Assembly (NCBI RefSeq): GCF_002234675.1
Contig: NC_019881.2
Span: 18,291,494-18,355,493 of the forward strand
From: Oryzias latipes
Taxonomy: Eukaryota; Chordata; Actinopteri; Beloniformes; Adrianichthyidae
Length of the DNA: 64,000 bases
Reading direction: 5' to 3'
The position numbers were made by a program, and so were the translations under genes. Below are positions 1-60,006 of the stretch, piece by piece (position 1 is the first letter of the stretch; every line of letters begins with the position of its first letter). The notes under the pieces were generated by a model. It had not been told where the DNA came from, ran no database searches, and was given only the letters and a program-made list of their open reading frames with translations.

Positions 1-3000
1 GAATTTTAATCTTGAATAATTATGCTCACTAAATCTCACATTTTTTAGATAAAGTCCATATTATGCTAATTACACGTATGCTAATTAGCATACATATTCT
101 CCTTAAGTTCTTTTTTTCAGCCTCCAAACCCACAGAAGCTCATATATCTCCATAAAAATAGTGGGATCATGTAGTCAAAGGTTAATCGTAGAGCTATGAC
201 TTTATTATAAAGTCATATTATCTATTATAAATTCTGACAAACATTCTTCATCATGCTAGGTTGGTTTGAAACTTTTGGTGTAAGAAATTTACTTTTAAAA
301 ACGTTTCCACTAAAACAATAATAATTTTTACTTGTTGAGTTGATTTTTTAGCATAAATGTCTTTGGAAAAGTTCAATAAAATCACAGTACAAATCACTTA
401 ACTAACCTGTTTTTCTCTCATCTCAGCGTAAGTTGAAAATGTTTCCCCAACAGGTTTTTCAAATTGTGGTGCATTCACGTCCCCTCGGGAATTAGACCAT
501 CGATGACGCAAAAATCCATTTTCATTAACACAGTTCTTCACACTTGACATAAATTGTAATTTGTAAATAATAGTAACGGATTTGTACCTAGAACCCGGTA
601 TAGATTTTGAATAAATGCTGTTTTGTTGTATTTTATTGCATGGAAGGAAAACTTATTTATGTGAAATGAACTTTTATTTATCTGCATTTAAGATCGCATG
701 ACACCTATTTAAAATTTTTACTTGTATTTACTGTCTTTAAAAGGTTAGCATCCTAAAAATAAGCTATGTTATAATATGACTTTTAAATAAATAAAAAACT
801 ATATCTAAATCCTATTTTAGTTAGGAAAGAAGAAAAATTTGATTTCAATTGTTTCCTCCCAATTTGAGTTCTTAAGAGCTCCAATTGGTGGAAATAAAAC
901 ATAAAGACCTGTGGCCATTTATGATTTGACTTTAGAGTGACCGAAAATCGGTTCTGCAGAGGAAAGTCCCAGTTTTTGATGATCTGGTCGTACTTCTATC
1001 CTCAGAACCATGAACATTTAAAGTCATTTGACTGAACAGCATCATGAAAAACACATTTTATAGCCAAACCCTTTAGGAAAATACAGAAGCATTTTCATAA
1101 ACTGGGTTTTGACTTGAATATTTCACGATTCTTTTCTAAACTGATCATCGGTGCTGCTGTTCAGACACAATTACAAAAATAAATGCGTCATTGTACCACT
1201 CTTACGTATAAAATAAAATACCAAATTTGAGCTATTTAGTGTTATAAACTGTAACTACATTTGATAAAAATGGCGACTGAGCTGAAACACCGGTGTCCTT
1301 TAATGCCTGCAGTTTTCAGAATCTACTACGACATAAATGCATAAAGTCTACTTCATAACAATGGTGTCTTTGTGCCGTTCTTCTCCATGAGAGGTGGCCG
1401 AGAACATTCGTTTGACAGCATTACATAAAACCAGATGCAAATTAGATATCTAAAGCTGAAAAAAGAAAAAAAAGGCGATCAGTGACTGCATTCAGAGGAC
1501 AGGGCATTTCCAATGCAAAGATGCCCTGCAGACGCTCCTCTGACTGCTTTACATCACAAACATCGGCAAACAGGGAAATAAGTTTAGTGTTTCCATTCCA
1601 GTAAATAACCAATTCAAGGAGGCTGAATGTTTAGACACTTCTGGAAGCTTCTGACTGTTGTGTTTTCCTGTTCCAAACCGCAGCAGAATACAAATATGAT
1701 TGTGTGGCTAATTGGACTGGGTGTTCGCTCCTAACAAGGCAGCCTGGTTTGGAATGAATGGACACAACAGTGGCTGGTCTGTGTGGACGAACTGGCACGC
1801 AGACAAGAAGCATCAAAGGAGGAGCACCAGAGACGGCTCAGACTCAACCGCCATCAATCCGGGGAGAAAGTTTTCATTTCAAGTAAACATTTCAGAGGGA
1901 ACTCCCTGCTGGAAGTGGAATGAATAGTGATGCCACAGTGACCCAGATACTTTGTAAATGGTTTTTTATTAGCAAAATAAGGGAGATGAGTCTACAAAGA
2001 TTCTCCTTCCGTGGAGAAAGTACACATACATAGACAGTTTGTGGCAGTTTCTTTACACCAATAGAACCTTTTGTCACATCGCTCAATGTAGCAACAATCT
2101 GCACAGTTTTTTTTTTTTTTTTGCAGAAACAGAAATGTAGTTTTATGCTGGTCATCTATTTTAATCAAATAAGAAGCTTAGATCCTTTCAACTTTACAGG
2201 AATCTGTCTGCAGCTCCGTTTTTCTCTCCTTACACACCAAAACCTCCATCAGGTCTCCTCCAAATGCGTTCAAATGTACAGTGAACTGTACCAAAAAAAA
2301 ACAAACAAAAAAAAATCAGGTTTCTGTTCTTGTAGAGGTTCGGCACCTCTGCTAACCTTCTGAATGACTGGATATTTAATTTACAGTTTAAAAAGCAGAG
2401 CCCCAGCCTGGTAGGGGGAAATCTCAGTACTGTACTGTGGGCCTCCATTGCCATGGCGCTTTGGGGGTGTGTGTGGAGGTCACCATGGAGCTTCAGTCCT
2501 CCTCCTGATAGCTCAGTGACATGCACATGTGAGATAGAAGAGACACCTACGTATGAAAACAGCTTACCTCTTTATGTCTAGAACACTTCAGCAGGCAACA
2601 GAACAAGCATCGGGACGACGACCGCAGTAAAATGCATGCCAAGGCACAGGTACCAACAAACCGGACTCGGAGTCGCGTCCCTCGACCCTCCCCCTAAACG
2701 CCTTTTGTCTTCCCGAGTGGTTGAAGAGCAGGAAAAAAGGAGGAGCTTTTCCACCAACGGCAAAGTTCCAGAAACGGCGGCACAAGAAACAGCAGAAAAC
2801 ATGGGGTCTCCTCAGGAAAAAACAAAAATTGATTTAAAAAAAAAAAGTGAACATTTGCGGTGATTCTTTTACGTGATACAAACATCCTGCACAAATGTAG
2901 TAACGCTAGTTCAAAGTTCTGAGACAAAAACATAAATAAAGCTGTTAAAAGTGGCGTATAGTACAGCACTGGTCCATCATGATCCTCCCCTCCCCTCCAA

Positions 3001-3042
3001 AGATGTTCAGAAGTTGGCTCCACCGCCTGAAGACAAGATGGA
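1..3042. other. Downstream flank of gnai1; no gene recognised
   Basis: AT-rich to about 1450, then more mixed. Short open frames here (for example 1712-1927) match nothing I know. The part nearest gnai1 may be a long 3' UTR, but nothing in the sequence proves it. Confidence 0.4.
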
Positions 3043-3111
3043 CGGAATCAAATCAAATCAAACTTTATTTATAAAGCACTTTTCATATAAAAATATAACA
3101 CAAAGTGCTTT
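3043..3111 (-). repeat. L2-like LINE 3' tail (copy 1)
   Basis: Reads on the minus strand as a hairpin with AAAGCACTTTGTGTTA and AAAAGTGCTTTATAAATAAA, then repeats of TTTGA. The same design occurs at 55555-55612 and, with changes, at 59330-59404. This resembles 3' tails of L2-type LINEs common in teleosts; the family name is inferred. Confidence 0.55.
3064..3069 (-). promoter_or_regulatory. Candidate poly(A) signal for gnai1 (AATAAA), inside an L2-like repeat tail
   Basis: On the minus strand AATAAA lies about 150 nt past the gnai1 stop. It belongs to the repeat tail at 3043-3111. Other AATAAA-like hexamers further down (for example near 1959) could serve a longer 3' UTR. Confidence 0.35.
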
Positions 3112-3219
3112 AGTCCATATGGAATCACCCTGGAGGTCTCGTCGGACGGATTTAGGTAAAATAATAATCATTTCTTCGTCACTACTCACCAAGAAAGAAA
3201 GTGGTCGTCACCGTCATCC

Positions 3220-24745
<21,526 letters not shown>

Positions 24746-26657
24746 GGTCCATGCCTTTCTCAACGATTTCTATCATTATTATTATCGTTGCTATTGTTAT
24801 TTGTGCTTTTTTTTGTTGCACTTACGTTATTAGTCCTTAAAAACCGACACAAATAATATGTTTATTTTTAAATTAAGTACAACAAGGCTTTTCTTTTGCT
24901 TTAACATCATTTAAAAAACGTATTTTTTGACAAAATTATTTAATGTATCATTATTTTTAAATTGAAATGCTTCAAAACCATACATAAGGCTGATTTTTTT
25001 AACACATTCTATTGATTTGAGAAGTTAACCTCAAATTCAGACAAGTCAACATTAGTTTGACTCATAATGTGAAATGGAAGGCCAACCGGAAGCTCGTTTT
25101 GGAAGCGCACACAATTAACCAGCACACCCACAACTTTTACACTTTTTAATTAGTTATCATAGTTTCTTAAAAAAATGCACATAAAAAGATTAAGTTAAAA
25201 AAATACGGACAAACTTCTTTTGCAGCAGGAATTCTTTACTAATAAATGTCTGTGTTTCCCTTGATTTGCTGCCGTGGGAACAACACCTGATCCTCCATTC
25301 AACCAGGTGTACACATCCATTGTTTGGGGTTTAAATAATTTAACCTGCAGACTGAGTCAGGAGCTAATAATCCTGTCACTTGCAGTAATCTGGGAATTTT
25401 CCACCCAAATCCTTGTGATGTAAACACAACATGCTTCAATTTCTCTGCACCTTTCTCATATCAGAAGTGGCCCCCGTGGGGAGTGCAGGTGAACATGACA
25501 TGATGACCTTTTCATTTTAATGCTGTGCTGGAAGATTGCTTTTGTTATCCAGGTTTGCAATAAAAGGAAACATCCCCTGAGCTAAAGGCTAATGTCAAAC
25601 TAGCAGAAGGAAGGGGCCATTTTTACTTTATCGGGGATAATAAGACCTTTTAAGTCTATTTTATTAGATCATAAACAAGATTTAATGCGAAATTATGAAC
25701 TGAATATTTATTGTTAAAAGAAAAAAAAGAAAAATTGGAGCGTTATAGAGTTTCACATTATAGACAAGTTGGTTGTATTTAAATTCTATTTTTTCTTTTT
25801 CTTTTCTCTGATTCTTTCTAATTTGTAATCGTTTGATTCCCGTCGTGTTTTGCAGGCCGCATTCTGTAGGACTGAGTCCATGAAGGGTGGTGGTGCCGCC
25901 CTCTAGCGGCAATGACGTGTAACGTCACAAAAACGTTTTCAAACCAACTTCACAGCAGATCAGATTTAGGCCAAAAATCTCTCAAATAGTGGAAATTTTG
26001 TTTAAAAAATTTTACAGAGTCATAATGTCTTATTATATTTAATTCTAAAAAAAAACTTACTTGGACTTGATAAGAAAGGGTATGACAGCACACACAAAAC
26101 AAAAAGTCAGCAACTGAAAGACCCACTTTGGTTGGTTCGGGATTACACAGCTAAGGACCACAAAGGAGATTCTGTTTTCAAAATGGCAAATTATGTTCCT
26201 CATCTCATCATGGTGTTAATCTTCCCTTTTCTGCAAGTAGTAGCTGTGGTAGAAGAAAAGTCATTCAGTTATTAAGACCTTTTTACCTGAAACAATTGAT
26301 TTTACTACATTCATTCAAGAAAATGATTTTCTCTGAATAAAATCTTTTTTATTTATGCGATTAATAAGCGCTAGAGGCCCGGAATTAAGGACTTCACTTC
26401 CAGATTGAAGCGACTTTAAAAATAAAATTAAGCGAAGCCAGACTAGTTTACCAACTAACTACTAGGGGGCGTTGTTACACCAGCAGAGATTCCTTTATTC
26501 AGCCAAAAATAGAACAAGCAAGCTTAAAAAAGGACCAAGCCAACAGTCATGCTATTAAAAGTTACTCTAAACTCTGAGCTTAGATTTGAAACCAGACTGA
26601 TGACTGTAATGGTAGAATATTCTATGAAACCCATTATTTCATGATGTAATTAACCCC
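24746..26657. other. gnai1-cd36 intergenic DNA, left part
   Basis: AT-rich spacer between two divergent genes. No exon or RNA gene is seen. Distal regulatory elements could lie here but cannot be recognised by eye. Confidence 0.4.
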
Positions 26658-27033
26658 CCGGGCTGCACGGTGAAACAGTGGTTAGCACTCTTGCCTCACA
26701 GCAAGAAAGCCCCCGGTTTAAGTCCTGGCTGGGGGACCTGAACAAGAACATCAATGGGGGACCTTATTGTGTGGAGTTTGCATGTTCTCCCCGTGCATGC
26801 GTGAGTTTTCTCCGGCTTCCTCCCCCTGTCCAGAAACATGCTTCAGAGGTCAATTTAGCAACTCTAAATTGTCCATAGGTGTGAGTGTGAATGGATGTGT
26901 GATATGTGGCCCTGGGACAGACTGGCGACCTGTTCAGGGCGTCCCCTGCCTTCGCCCACAAGTGGCCAGGATAGGCTCCGTTAGCCCGTGACCCCGAAAG
27001 GGAAAAAACGGAAGAAGATGAATGAATGATTGA
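26658..27033 (+). mobile_element. tRNA-like SINE, copy 1, with 17-bp target duplication
   Basis: Begins GGGCTGCACGGTGAAACAGTG with an A-box-like stretch and a B-box-like GGTTTAAGTCC (26715-26725), as expected of a tRNA-derived RNA polymerase III promoter. It ends in a GAATGAATGA tail. ATGATGTAATTAACCCC is repeated exactly on both sides (26641-26657 and 27034-27050), the mark of target-primed reverse transcription. Confidence 0.85.
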
Positions 27034-27822
27034 ATGATGTAATTAACCCCTGCATTGTATTTTTAGATGGTTTGTTCAGAGAGCAATCTTTAGTTCAACA
27101 GAAGCCTTTTTGCCTCATTTTAGAAAAGACAAAAACAAAAAAGGACTGCAAATTTTCCAAAACAAACTTCTGGTTGACTTGACCTCAGTTTGATCTAACT
27201 CTTTAGCAGCCATTAGTGCTGAACATTAACTTCATTGAATAAATCCAAAAGGAATTGGCCCAAAACACAAGAGCATATAACAAATATATACACACTGAAA
27301 ACGTTTGAAACTTTATCAATGAATGCAAAAAAAACCTGAATTGTTATCTACTCTTTATTGTCACAAAACAGATTTAAAATTTAAACAGTTTAAAAACTGA
27401 AAATACTTTTTTTCTATAGGAAATTAAACTATTTAAGGGTTTTTGCTAACAGATGACCAGCTTCACCTTAAAAAATAAAATAATAAAACGTACTTCCTGT
27501 TTTGTCCTTCAAAATAAAATTACATTTGTCTTGTTTTTATTGGGTGGTTTTGGTACAGAAAAACACAGACCTGCAGGTGTTCAAAAACATTACATCAAAG
27601 TAAAGTAAAAGTGGTTAATTAATTCACTTTACTGTCTGCAAAAGTTGTAGCTCTGCCCACTTAACTGAATGGGTGAAGTTTTTAGTTTAAATGTACTTTT
27701 CCATGCTATTTTAAACAAATTCAAATGTGTATACTGATATATAAATTTATTTATCTATATAAATTATTTATACACTTAAAACATTTGTTTTTATCCTGAA
27801 ACCTCAGTGATGAGAGAATTAA

Positions 27823-28116
27823 ATTACCACTCCGATGATCTTTCTGTCATGGTTTCTTCCGATCGGGAACAGTTCATTAGAAATTTGCCTCTGATTTGTG
27901 GGCGGGACCATTGGCGTACTATTGCTGAGAGCTCTCTGTTTACATGGAGCAGAGAGTCTCTGGCCCGCCGAGCGTACCACAAATAAGCTCTTTTTCCAAC
28001 AGCATTTTTGTCGTCTGCTCACGACTCACAACAATTTGAATAAAGAAATACTTGGACATGCAATTTGAAGCTAAAAATTCTTAATATGAAAAAAAAATGC
28101 CCACTAGAATATGTTA
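27823..28116. mobile_element. piggyBac-like MITE, copy 2 (right end degraded)
   Basis: Starts after TTAA (27819-27822) with ATTACCACTCCGATGATC and follows the full copy through ACAACAATTTGAATAAAGAA and GCCCACTAGAATATGTTAA. The right terminus is lost in an A run. Confidence 0.65.
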
Positions 28117-28810
28117 AAAAAAAAATTAAAAACCCAATAGCTCTCTAAGAAACTCTCTTGGCTGTTTGCAAAAATCGTAACTCCGCCCACTAAACTGCCT
28201 GGTTTAAATTTATGTTTTCATGCATTTTTAAATCAATTAAAATGTATTTTTCACATTTATTTATAGATACAAATGATTCATACACTCTTCACTGATTACA
28301 GGTTTAATGAACACACTTTTATTCATTTGTTTGTTCTCTTTCGTGCGCGGGAAAATCAACAACCGAGCACAACTTTTGGATTTATGGAGGGCCGCGTTAA
28401 AACCTTGAAACAAACGAAACCACTCAGAGACAGAGGAGGGATCTCACGAGATCCACAAGGACGTGAATCCGCAGCATCGAGCTCGAAACAATCCACGTGC
28501 GTCCGTTTATCACAAAAATAATCAAGATAACAGACAAACAACTTTCAGGGACAAGGAACAACAAATTTTAAAGCCTCTCATAAAAGTATAATCAAGATTA
28601 CAAATACTGTTTTGCAACTTGGTGCACAGTGAGTTGAATAATGGGTTCCCTTCATGAAGGCAACATTAGGAACATTTTTGACTTAAATTCCTTTGGTAGA
28701 AGGATTTCTTAAATATCATCTAAAGACGAATAACCCAATAAGTCTGTGATCACCCCTTTTTCTCAGCCCACAGCAGCTGTTATCACCTGGCCAGAGTGAC
28801 TCCTCCCACC

Positions 28811-28824
28811 TGGACCTTTAACCT
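28811..28824 (-). promoter_or_regulatory. DR1 nuclear-receptor site upstream of cd36
   Basis: On the minus strand AGGTTAAAGGTCCA: two AGGTCA-type half-sites separated by one base, the arrangement bound by PPAR-RXR and HNF4. It lies 24 bp upstream of the TATA-like box and 212 bp upstream of the cd36 ATG. PPAR control of CD36 is established in mammals; use of this site is inferred. Confidence 0.55.
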
Positions 28825-28848
28825 GCCGTGTCATTATGTAACCTCACC

Positions 28849-28858
28849 TATTTAAAAG
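28849..28858 (+). promoter_or_regulatory. TATA-like box of cd36
   Basis: TATTTAAAAG in an otherwise GC-mixed stretch, about 180 bp before the cd36 ATG. It would place the transcription start near 28880, giving a 5' UTR of about 155 nt if no upstream exon exists. Confidence 0.5.
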
Positions 28859-28928
28859 GTGTTCTTGGGCCCCTGCGAGAGGCGTGTGCCCCTTCCTCCG
28901 GCCTCAGCAGCTCTGTCAGCTCCCCTGA

Positions 28929-37601
<8,673 letters not shown>

Positions 37602-37858
37602 AGGGTTCCCTGCCGTTCGGCCCGTGCAAAGGCACAGTGCACTCAAGCTGCTATCAGCCGTCTTAATATGGACCTGCACTGTTTTTTGTTTTTATTCCAT
37701 CATTATTTATGATGCTTTGTTTTTAGGTTTAAAAAAAAGGGGGGGGTTATACTGTGATTTTTGTACAGCTCAACTGAGAATTGATTTCCCAGAATTCATT
37801 TAAACAGCTGACACTGTAACATGAACTCGTCTTTTGCTGAATGACTTTGTTCAGAGTT

Positions 37859-37864
37859 AATAAA
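37859..37864 (+). promoter_or_regulatory. Poly(A) signal of cd36 (AATAAA)
   Basis: AATAAA 258 nt after the stop codon, giving a short 3' UTR (about 37602-37885). Confidence 0.6.
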
Positions 37865-37885
37865 AGCTGAAAAAGCAAGTTCTTT

Positions 37886-40618
37886 CTTATTAATTTGTTT
37901 AAAAAATCAGCCCTATGTACATTTAACTCTGAAGAACCCACAGGGTCAAATTTGTCCCTCTTTTGTTGTTTAATAAGCTTTTTTTATGTAACCTTTTTCT
38001 ATTTTCATGTTTTTAATTAATTTTTTTTGGCTGCTGTTAATTGCTGATTCCTCAAATGAACAAACAAAAAATACATTTGGTTGATTAATAAAATTTCTTT
38101 TTTTTTTTTTTTTAACGACCGGCACGTGGAGGGCTCTGTAGATTAACTTTAACAACCCACTTCTAACAAATCATTAAATACTTTAGCCAATACTTTTGCA
38201 AACAATTTTATTTTCTTCTTTGACCTTTCGTCTTTTCTTTTCTTTCACTTTTACTGCTTTATACCTAAAATCAAGTATATTAAACTTTTAAAAAAGTAGA
38301 AGCCTTTCTGTTTAGCGTGTAGTGCCTCCACTCGACAGGAAATCCACTGCTGTATATTTAAAAAAAGATTAATCAACTTATAATGAAAAAAAAGAATCTA
38401 CTGATAAAAAAAAATTAAAAACAAGTCATGGCCTTAATGAGAAATTCATTGGAACAGATTTATTCAGGCTATTAATAAATACAAATGCATGTTTCATGGC
38501 ACAGGTCATCCTGAATCGGTATGAGAAAAGGTTTTCAAAATAAAAGCTTTAATCTCTGCAATTTGCAGATACGGTCAGAGACATTTGATGAGTTCATTTA
38601 TGTACACGTTGAAACATTTTTTTGTTTAAGCGAAGTTAATTTAAAAGACTGAAACAAAACAAAAGACATCTGTACACAAGCAAAGATTTCTATCTACATT
38701 ATCTAAGCAATAAAAAAATGGTCTATTCACATAGTCTAAGTGTCTAATTCCCAGATAATCACTATTTGAAGAGTTAATAAAGACTGTAGCTTAGTTTAGA
38801 AATGTCTGACGTTTGTCAGTTTCTGCAGTGAAAAAAAGGGTTTGGAAATGCATTGTGGGTAAGATTCACTACCTCTTTACATTAATGATGGACATGCTTC
38901 AGTGCTGGTGAAACATGCAGGTTGAGTAGAGTCAGGCATCCTCTCATACAGTACACAGATCAGCAAGTCTGCAGCCACACCTGCTGAATTTAAGCTTCTG
39001 CTGAGGCGTATGGCAGCCCAGAGAGGCCAAAAAAAAAAAAAAAAAAACCTAATAAAGAAAGTTTACCACCTAAACTTTTGGGATTGTTTGTTTCTTCAGC
39101 ATTTACCATCATGGCACTATTTTGTATCACTTGTGCTCTCTACTTGAACTCTATTGACGTTTTATTCACTTGATAGCATCCAATAACATCTATATAGATT
39201 GACCTTTTTTCTTAATTTGGTCAGAAATATTTCAAATTGCCTCACTGTAAAAACTATAATTGCTTCCTTTTGTTTTATTTGTTCAATTTTATATATTTTT
39301 CATTTTAAAGATAAATTTAATTCCAAAGTAGCTCTTTTTTCATGCAAAAACAACCACGTTATAGCTTTATACAGTAGTCCCATTTGGATGAAAACTGTTT
39401 TTTAGGTGTTTTTAACATGACCTTGTGGCATTTTTCTGATGATGGAAAACATATACATATATATAGATAGAGAGAGAGCGAGAGAGAGAGAGAGAATTAA
39501 GCTTAATATTGCATGTCTGAGTATCTTATAATGAGACTCATTGTGAATCAGGAGCAGACAAAAAAATACAGTCTGAAAAGGAGCTTATGTGTGACGTAGA
39601 AAATAGGCTGGGATGGCCACAAGCTCCCTGCTCTGCTCCATTCTGATGCATCCACTTGTTTTTGTTGCTCTGGTAATGCTGGGTTGGGGTTGTGAGGACC
39701 TGTAAGCTAGCGGGAGAGAATGTAAACAGAGAGCTCTCAGCAAAGGAGAGTAGATAAGGGGGGCGGGCTTCTTCTGGGCCAACGGTCCCACAACTAAGAT
39801 GTGAATTTCTAATTAAAAACTGCCACTTTATGTTATGTCCTAGAAAACAATACAGATTTTAGCTTGAAACTGCACAATCTTAACTAAAAAAATTTTTTTA
39901 AAAGAAGACTGGAGTGGAACTTTAACGAATCAGGATTCATTTTATGTTTTTTTTAATCAAATTTGACTGTAAGAAAGAAACAATATCCCAGGAAACTGTA
40001 GAGAAGATGGACACACAAGCCCCAGAAGACAGGAAGTAAAAAAAAAATCTGAAAATGAATTAGATAAAAAAAAGTAAGAAAAAAAGAGGAATTATTATAA
40101 TATATCAGAAGAGGATAGATAAGATGATTTTTTACTGAATTCTTTTGTTCAAATCCGTCTATTTTCAGATTTTTTTTGGGAGAATTTTGGTGCTAGTTGT
40201 TTCCTCTGGGCTGCCATACACTGCCTGTCTCATTTAAACAGAAAATATCCTTTGGCCTCAACTTTTACACAGTTTCTCTGAATTTGACTGCCATGCATTT
40301 AGAAACATCTCCGCTCTTATGAGCATCACCGTCACATCTTCTCTGCGCCTCTTTGCAACGTTCTTTAAAGCAAACCACCTCCTTTGGATGTCAATATTCA
40401 GCTGATCCACTGAGGAGCTGATGAGTTTCTTCATCATCATCTCGTTTCTTCTTTTTGTATTTCCACTCCTGCTTGTGTTATTCTGGTCTCAGAGCATCCT
40501 TGGCTCCCGGTTGTTTTGTGTCTAAGTGAAACTTTTTCACACAACCTCATGCAAAAACAAAGAAATCCTTTTCCCAAACTGCTTCCATTGTACAAAAGTC
40601 TCCCCGTCTCTGCAGCTC
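37886..40618. other. cd36-sema3c convergent intergenic region and sema3c 3' flank
   Basis: No G-alpha or other exons are seen. It includes the sema3c 3' UTR, whose end I cannot fix (several minus-strand AATAAA, for example near 38459), an A run at 39030-39047, a TA/GA microsatellite at 39451-39495 and a piggyBac-like element at 39402-39922. Confidence 0.5.
39402..39922. mobile_element. piggyBac-like MITE, copy 4
   Basis: Ends GACTGGAGTGGAACT directly before TTAA (39923-39926). It shares TTTTTAACATGACCTTGTGG, TGTCTGAGTATCTTATAATG, AGAGCTCTCAGCAA and TTTTAGCTTGAAACTGCA with the other copies. A (TA)/(GA) microsatellite has expanded inside it. Confidence 0.65.
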
Positions 40619-58818
<18,200 letters not shown>

Positions 58819-59264
58819 CTACGAGGATAGAAAAAAGCCCCCACAGAAGTTAGATTAAGTTCACACTGAATGGTGAAAGACGTCCGTTCCGTTTGACCCA
58901 CCTGTACGGGGTCAAATCAGGATCAGATTAACGTGAATGAAAACCAAATTGTAAATTTGAAAAACAGTTTTTGACTAAAAAGGACACATGAAAGAAATAC
59001 AAAAAATTTGATAAAAAATGTTTTACATTTAAAAAAATGCCCAAAAAGTGACTAAAATAAACCTATAAACCGGAAATTTTTACCAAATATACAAAAATGT
59101 TTTTTGTAACAGCTGCTGTTTTGTATTTTCATCTTTAGTTTTTTCATTTCTCTCATCCTTTAGCTTTGGCGGTTGATGCTAATTTTATGTGGGGGTGGGG
59201 CTTTGAGCCCATTGGCTACTGGGACATAGTTTTCATCACAGTGTTTCCTTGCTTTTTCCATCTA

Positions 59265-59404
59265 TTTTTTTTTTGTGGTTGCTTTTATTCTGGCGTCTTA
59301 TGACTTTTTTATTGTTGTTGCCCAATGTTATGTCTTTTTTGTTAAGCACCTTGTTTTCGACTCCATGTTGACGAAAAGTGCTGTATAAATAAAGCGATTG
59401 ATTG
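59265..59404 (+). mobile_element. L2-like LINE 3' end (copy 3), nested
   Basis: TTTTTTATTGTTGTTGCCCA, GTTAAGCACCTTGTTTTCGA and AAAGTGCTGTATAAATAAAG followed by GATTGATTGG. It interrupts the left arm of the fold-back element. Confidence 0.55.
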
Positions 59405-59494
59405 GTAATGACGTTGGGTGCCAGAGGTTACGATGATGTCGTTTCCACTCCAAAACAGTCTGTTGTTGGCGCGTGTCCCCGATGTACCAAACCT

Positions 59495-60006
59495 CTCATA
59501 TGAGAGAACTGGACGGCGTGAGTGTGACGTCACCCATAGAAGATGGTTTACTCCAACATATGGAAGTAAATTCAGTAGACATTTTTTCGCGCCATGTTGG
59601 ACCCAGAAATTGTCCGTAAGCAGTGATTGGTCCAAGTCCGCCTGAGTTTCTATGGCGACCACTCTCGCCTATTGTGAGTGAGCTTGTTGGAAGTCCCTTC
59701 CACTCGAAAGCGGGGGACAGTAAATCTGTCAAAGGTTAAAACATCTGATGTGGGGGCCAGCAGGCAGTGCCTACTCATATTGAGGCATCTGATTGGTCAG
59801 TTTATAATTTGCACTAGAGAAAAAAGGAATGATCGAGAACACGTCATTAAGTCTTCAAACCAAGAATGTCTATTCTGACCAATAGCGTAACAGCTGTTTA
59901 TTTTTCAATAGAAGTCTATAGGATTTTGGCTTCTTGGAGTCGGTGGACACTTCCTGTTTGGAACGCAAAGGGGGAGGAGGCACTCAGTCCAGTTCTCGTG
60001 TACAGT
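59495..60006 (+). mobile_element. Dispersed TIR element, fullest copy, nested in the fold-back element
   Basis: Left end GAGAGAACTGGACGGCGTGAG and right end CACTCAGTCCAGTTCTCGTG are inverted. Copies or fragments occur at 15201, 41765, 55288 and 61190-61620. No convincing coding capacity and no clear target duplication, so its class is unknown. Confidence 0.6.

Noticed and set aside
1712..1927. Possible small gene downstream of gnai1
   Set aside because: 71 residues, no recognisable motif, no clear splice partner; could be 3' UTR or noise.
26658..27033. Possible tRNA gene
   Set aside because: Has A/B-box-like words but is embedded in a 376-bp SINE with a target duplication; not a functional tRNA.
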